A program made the translations under genes and the position numbers. The notes under the pieces were generated by a model. The model made no database searches. It was not told the origin of the DNA and saw only the letters and a list, made by a program, of their open reading frames with translations. From Flavobacterium tagetis (GTDB lineage Bacteria; Bacteroidota; Bacteroidia; Flavobacteriales; Flavobacteriaceae), in assembly GCF_016735615.1 (NCBI RefSeq), contig NZ_JAERSF010000002.1, positions 930,001 to 994,000 on the forward strand: DNA of 64,000 nucleotides. Reading direction: 5' to 3'. This document shows, one piece after another, positions 63,101 to 64,000 of this stretch; positions within the stretch are counted from its first letter, which is position 1; each line of letters opens with the position of its first letter.

Positions 63101-64000
63101 ATTTACTGTTTTAGTTAAAGATAAATCTGCCGCTTGAGGGTTTGGAGTAGTTGTTGCTGTCGCATAATCATTTTCTGTGGTAATCCCGTTGTTTGGAGTT
63201 GAATTAGGGTCTGGAAGATCAGCCGCTGTTACTTCGGTAACATTGACATAATTTCCTGTTGGGTTTACTATAGCCAAAATTTGCAAAGTTTCTGATTTTC
63301 CATTTATCATATTGCCAACGTTCCATACACCTGTGGCAGGGGTGTAAGTTCCCGTAGAAATAGTGTATCCTGTTAGTGTATATCCAGAAGGGAGTAAATC
63401 TGTAACTTGAACTCCTGTGTTATCATCTATTCCATTATTGGTAATTATAACTTCAAAAATAACTTGTGAACCGACTAATGGGGTAGGGTTATTTACCGTT
63501 TTAGTCAATGAAAGGTCCGATACGGGAGTTTTTTGTATTACTGTTACCACTGCTGTATCATAATCGTCTTCTGAGGGTACTCCATTATTTGGTGTTGAAT
63601 CAGGATCAGGCAGATCAGATGCTGTTACTTCTGCAATATTTGTATAATTACCTGTAGGCAGTACCGTTGCAATTATCTGTAACGTTTGGGAATTTCCATT
63701 TGGTAAAGTTCCAACATTCCATAAGCCGGTTGCCGAATTGTACGTTCCTTGTGAAATAGTATAAGCATTAAATTGATAACCGCTAGGAAGCAAATCGGTC
63801 ACTTGAACTCCAGTTGCGTTCTGTGGACCGCTATTAGTAACTATAATTTCAAAAGTTACTAAAGAATCCACCAATGGGGTAGGATTACTAACTGTTTTAG
63901 TTAACGACAAATCTGCTGAAGCTGGGATTGGAGTTGTAGTAGCTTCTGCGTAATCGTCTTCTGTTGTAACCCCGTTGTTTGGAGTAGAATCTGGATCCGG
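60113..64000 (-). CDS. Giant DUF11-repeat surface adhesin with CHU_C (T9SS type B) sorting domain, N-terminus beyond the window
   Basis: At least 1295 residues are visible. The frame runs off the right edge (reading upstream, it continues PDPDSTPNN...EDDYAEATTT), so the N-terminus is missing. Nine complete DUF11-type repeats of about 130 residues are seen, each starting ADLSLTK-like and ending near EVTAxDLPDPDSTPNN with a following EDDYD acidic motif. Repeats begin near 63919, 63520, 63130, 62735, 62345, 61950, 61540, 61140 and 60740. The C-terminus (CLKIYNEFSPNDDGQNDFF...LEIFNRWGN) is a gliding-motility-associated CHU_C sorting domain. The first repeats are most alike; repeat nine lacks the DPDSTPNN motif. 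It is the first gene of the adhesin, porP/sprF, ompA operon. Confidence 0.93.
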   Translation of the reverse strand, partial: PDPDSTPNNGVTTEDDYAEATTTPIPASADLSLTKTVSNPTPLVDSLVTFEIIVTNSGPQNATGVQVTDLLPSGYQFNAYTISQGTYNSATGLWNVGTLPNGNSQTLQIIATVLPTGNYTNIAEVTASDLPDPDSTPNNGVPSEDDYDTAVVTVIQKTPVSDLSLTKTVNNPTPLVGSQVIFEVIITNNGIDDNTGVQVTDLLPSGYTLTGYTISTGTYTPATGVWNVGNMINGKSETLQILAIVNPTGNYVNVTEVTAADLPDPNSTPNNGITTENDYATATTTPNPQAADLSLTKTVNNLSPLVGSQVIFEIVVTNDGPQNTTGVEVTDLLSSGYTFSSYSATKGTYNSATGKWNIGSLLNGDSQVLQITAVVNASGNYSNVAEVTASDLPDPDSTPNNGIASEDDYATIGNRVVPSQQTADLSLTKTVNNPTPLIGAPVTFEIIITNKGPENTTGVEVTDLLPSGYTFSSFTATKGTYNNVTGKWTIGSLINGDSQTLQLTAIVNASGNYLNTSEVTASSLLDPNSTPNNGITTEDDYAEIGTSPVVPMADLSLTKAVVGGNFSPIFGATITFEVTVKNSGPQNATGVKVIDMLPSGYEYVVYSSTAGQYHNTTGIWDIGTIPNGGSESLLIGAKVNTTGNYLNIAEVYASNELDPDSTPNNNVSGEDDISSLLLTPVPAVSDLSIEKKVINNILTPAVGSEISFSITVTNSGPSNATGVTIKDVLPSGYDYIFHSSTSGPYNRLTGEWSPGIILPGNSHTLILNVLVKAPTGTADEYLNVAEIMTADQHDPDSTPGNSVTTEDDYDSISVTPVIVMADLSIKKTALNQDAVYDVGATVIFTVTVTNDGPADASGVRVKDLLPPGFTYQTSSPTSGLYNYVTGIWNVGNIPTGTDQSLDIYTTVNKPSGAAGEYTNITEVIASNLPDPDSTPNNGVTTEDDYDSLQIKIAVADLSLEKTASNKNANVNEVVTFTLQLNNDGPSTATGVAVEDLIPLGFKNISNINNGGIFSKDIIKWVNLTVPVGGIMLTYDATVANPLGLESVDYVNIAQVTASNQFDPDSTPNNDNGDQSEDDEDSESINVPSTDVAINKEVDKTDVPMDTQATFTITAENHGNITATNVEVQDALPKGYSFISSTASSGTYDSKTGIWSIPSINAGALQTLNLTVKVVDFNDYLNTAHLTKLDQIDTNSANNQDSATVSPNCLKIYNEFSPNDDGQNDFFYIDCIERYPNNQLEIFNRWGNLVYYQKGYKNTWDGKADGSAKTLPEGTYFYILDLGDGSKKTSGWVYLK

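Noticed and set aside
1..64000. Mobile element or prophage
   Set aside because: No transposase, integrase, tRNA-linked att site or phage structural gene was found.

Overview
The window reads as a Bacteroidota chromosome, most likely Flavobacterium or a close relative. It is AT-rich and has no Shine-Dalgarno-like leaders. Several genes carry the Bacteroidota promoter pattern TTG-N17-23-TAnnTTTG. It encodes two SusC/SusD pairs, a hybrid two-component system, type IX secretion sorting domains, PorP/SprF and a CHU_C-type adhesin. I saw no rRNA, tRNA, CRISPR, transposase, phage gene or origin.

Layout. (1) 1-3.4 kb: metal efflux, with a truncated RND adaptor and a CPC-type P-ATPase, both His-rich. 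(2) 3.4-8.2 kb: a secreted CotH-kinase/lamin-tail protein, a VOC protein and a di-heme peroxidase. (3) 7.1-16.3 kb, minus strand: an ECF sigma / FecR anti-sigma / SusC with STN domain / SusD / unknown lipoprotein / di-heme peroxidase series, a cell-surface-signalling uptake locus. (4) 16.6-23.4 kb: DUF1810, a DapB-like reductase, SdhB and SdhA without a neighbouring SdhC, an unknown protein and a FadI-type thiolase. (5) 23.6-39.3 kb: mixed housekeeping and accessory genes: a siderophore-type TonB receptor, an LLM monooxygenase, a TSUP exporter with DUF1634, an AraC regulator, GNAT proteins, two DoxX proteins, a Zn-ADH-like reductase, a second TonB receptor, a CPBP protease and a LytS/LytTR two-component pair. 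(6) 39.5-56.6 kb: a polysaccharide utilisation locus (PUL). A 1309-aa HTCS regulator diverges from susC, susD, a GH5-like lipoprotein, a GH43-like protein, GH2, GH43, aldose 1-epimerase and a GH43 lipoprotein. The enzyme set fits an arabinose/xylose/galactose-decorated plant or algal polymer. (7) 56.7-64 kb: a FabZ-like hot-dog protein lacking the usual catalytic His, then a minus-strand surface-adhesin operon: a DUF11-repeat adhesin running off the right edge, PorP/SprF and an OmpA/PD40 protein.

The main signal outside genes is a family of long, often perfect inverted repeats in at least nine intergenic gaps. They are built from a few shared words (CGCAAAG-, GCCACAGATT- and GCAGATTTT-type), sometimes with an 18-bp perfect palindrome or a 16-bp CTGAGCGAAGTCGAAG word alongside. 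The second is five copies of TCAATATY in the HTCS-SusC divergent intergenic region, a candidate operator. Functional assignments rest on motifs read by eye; no database search was run.
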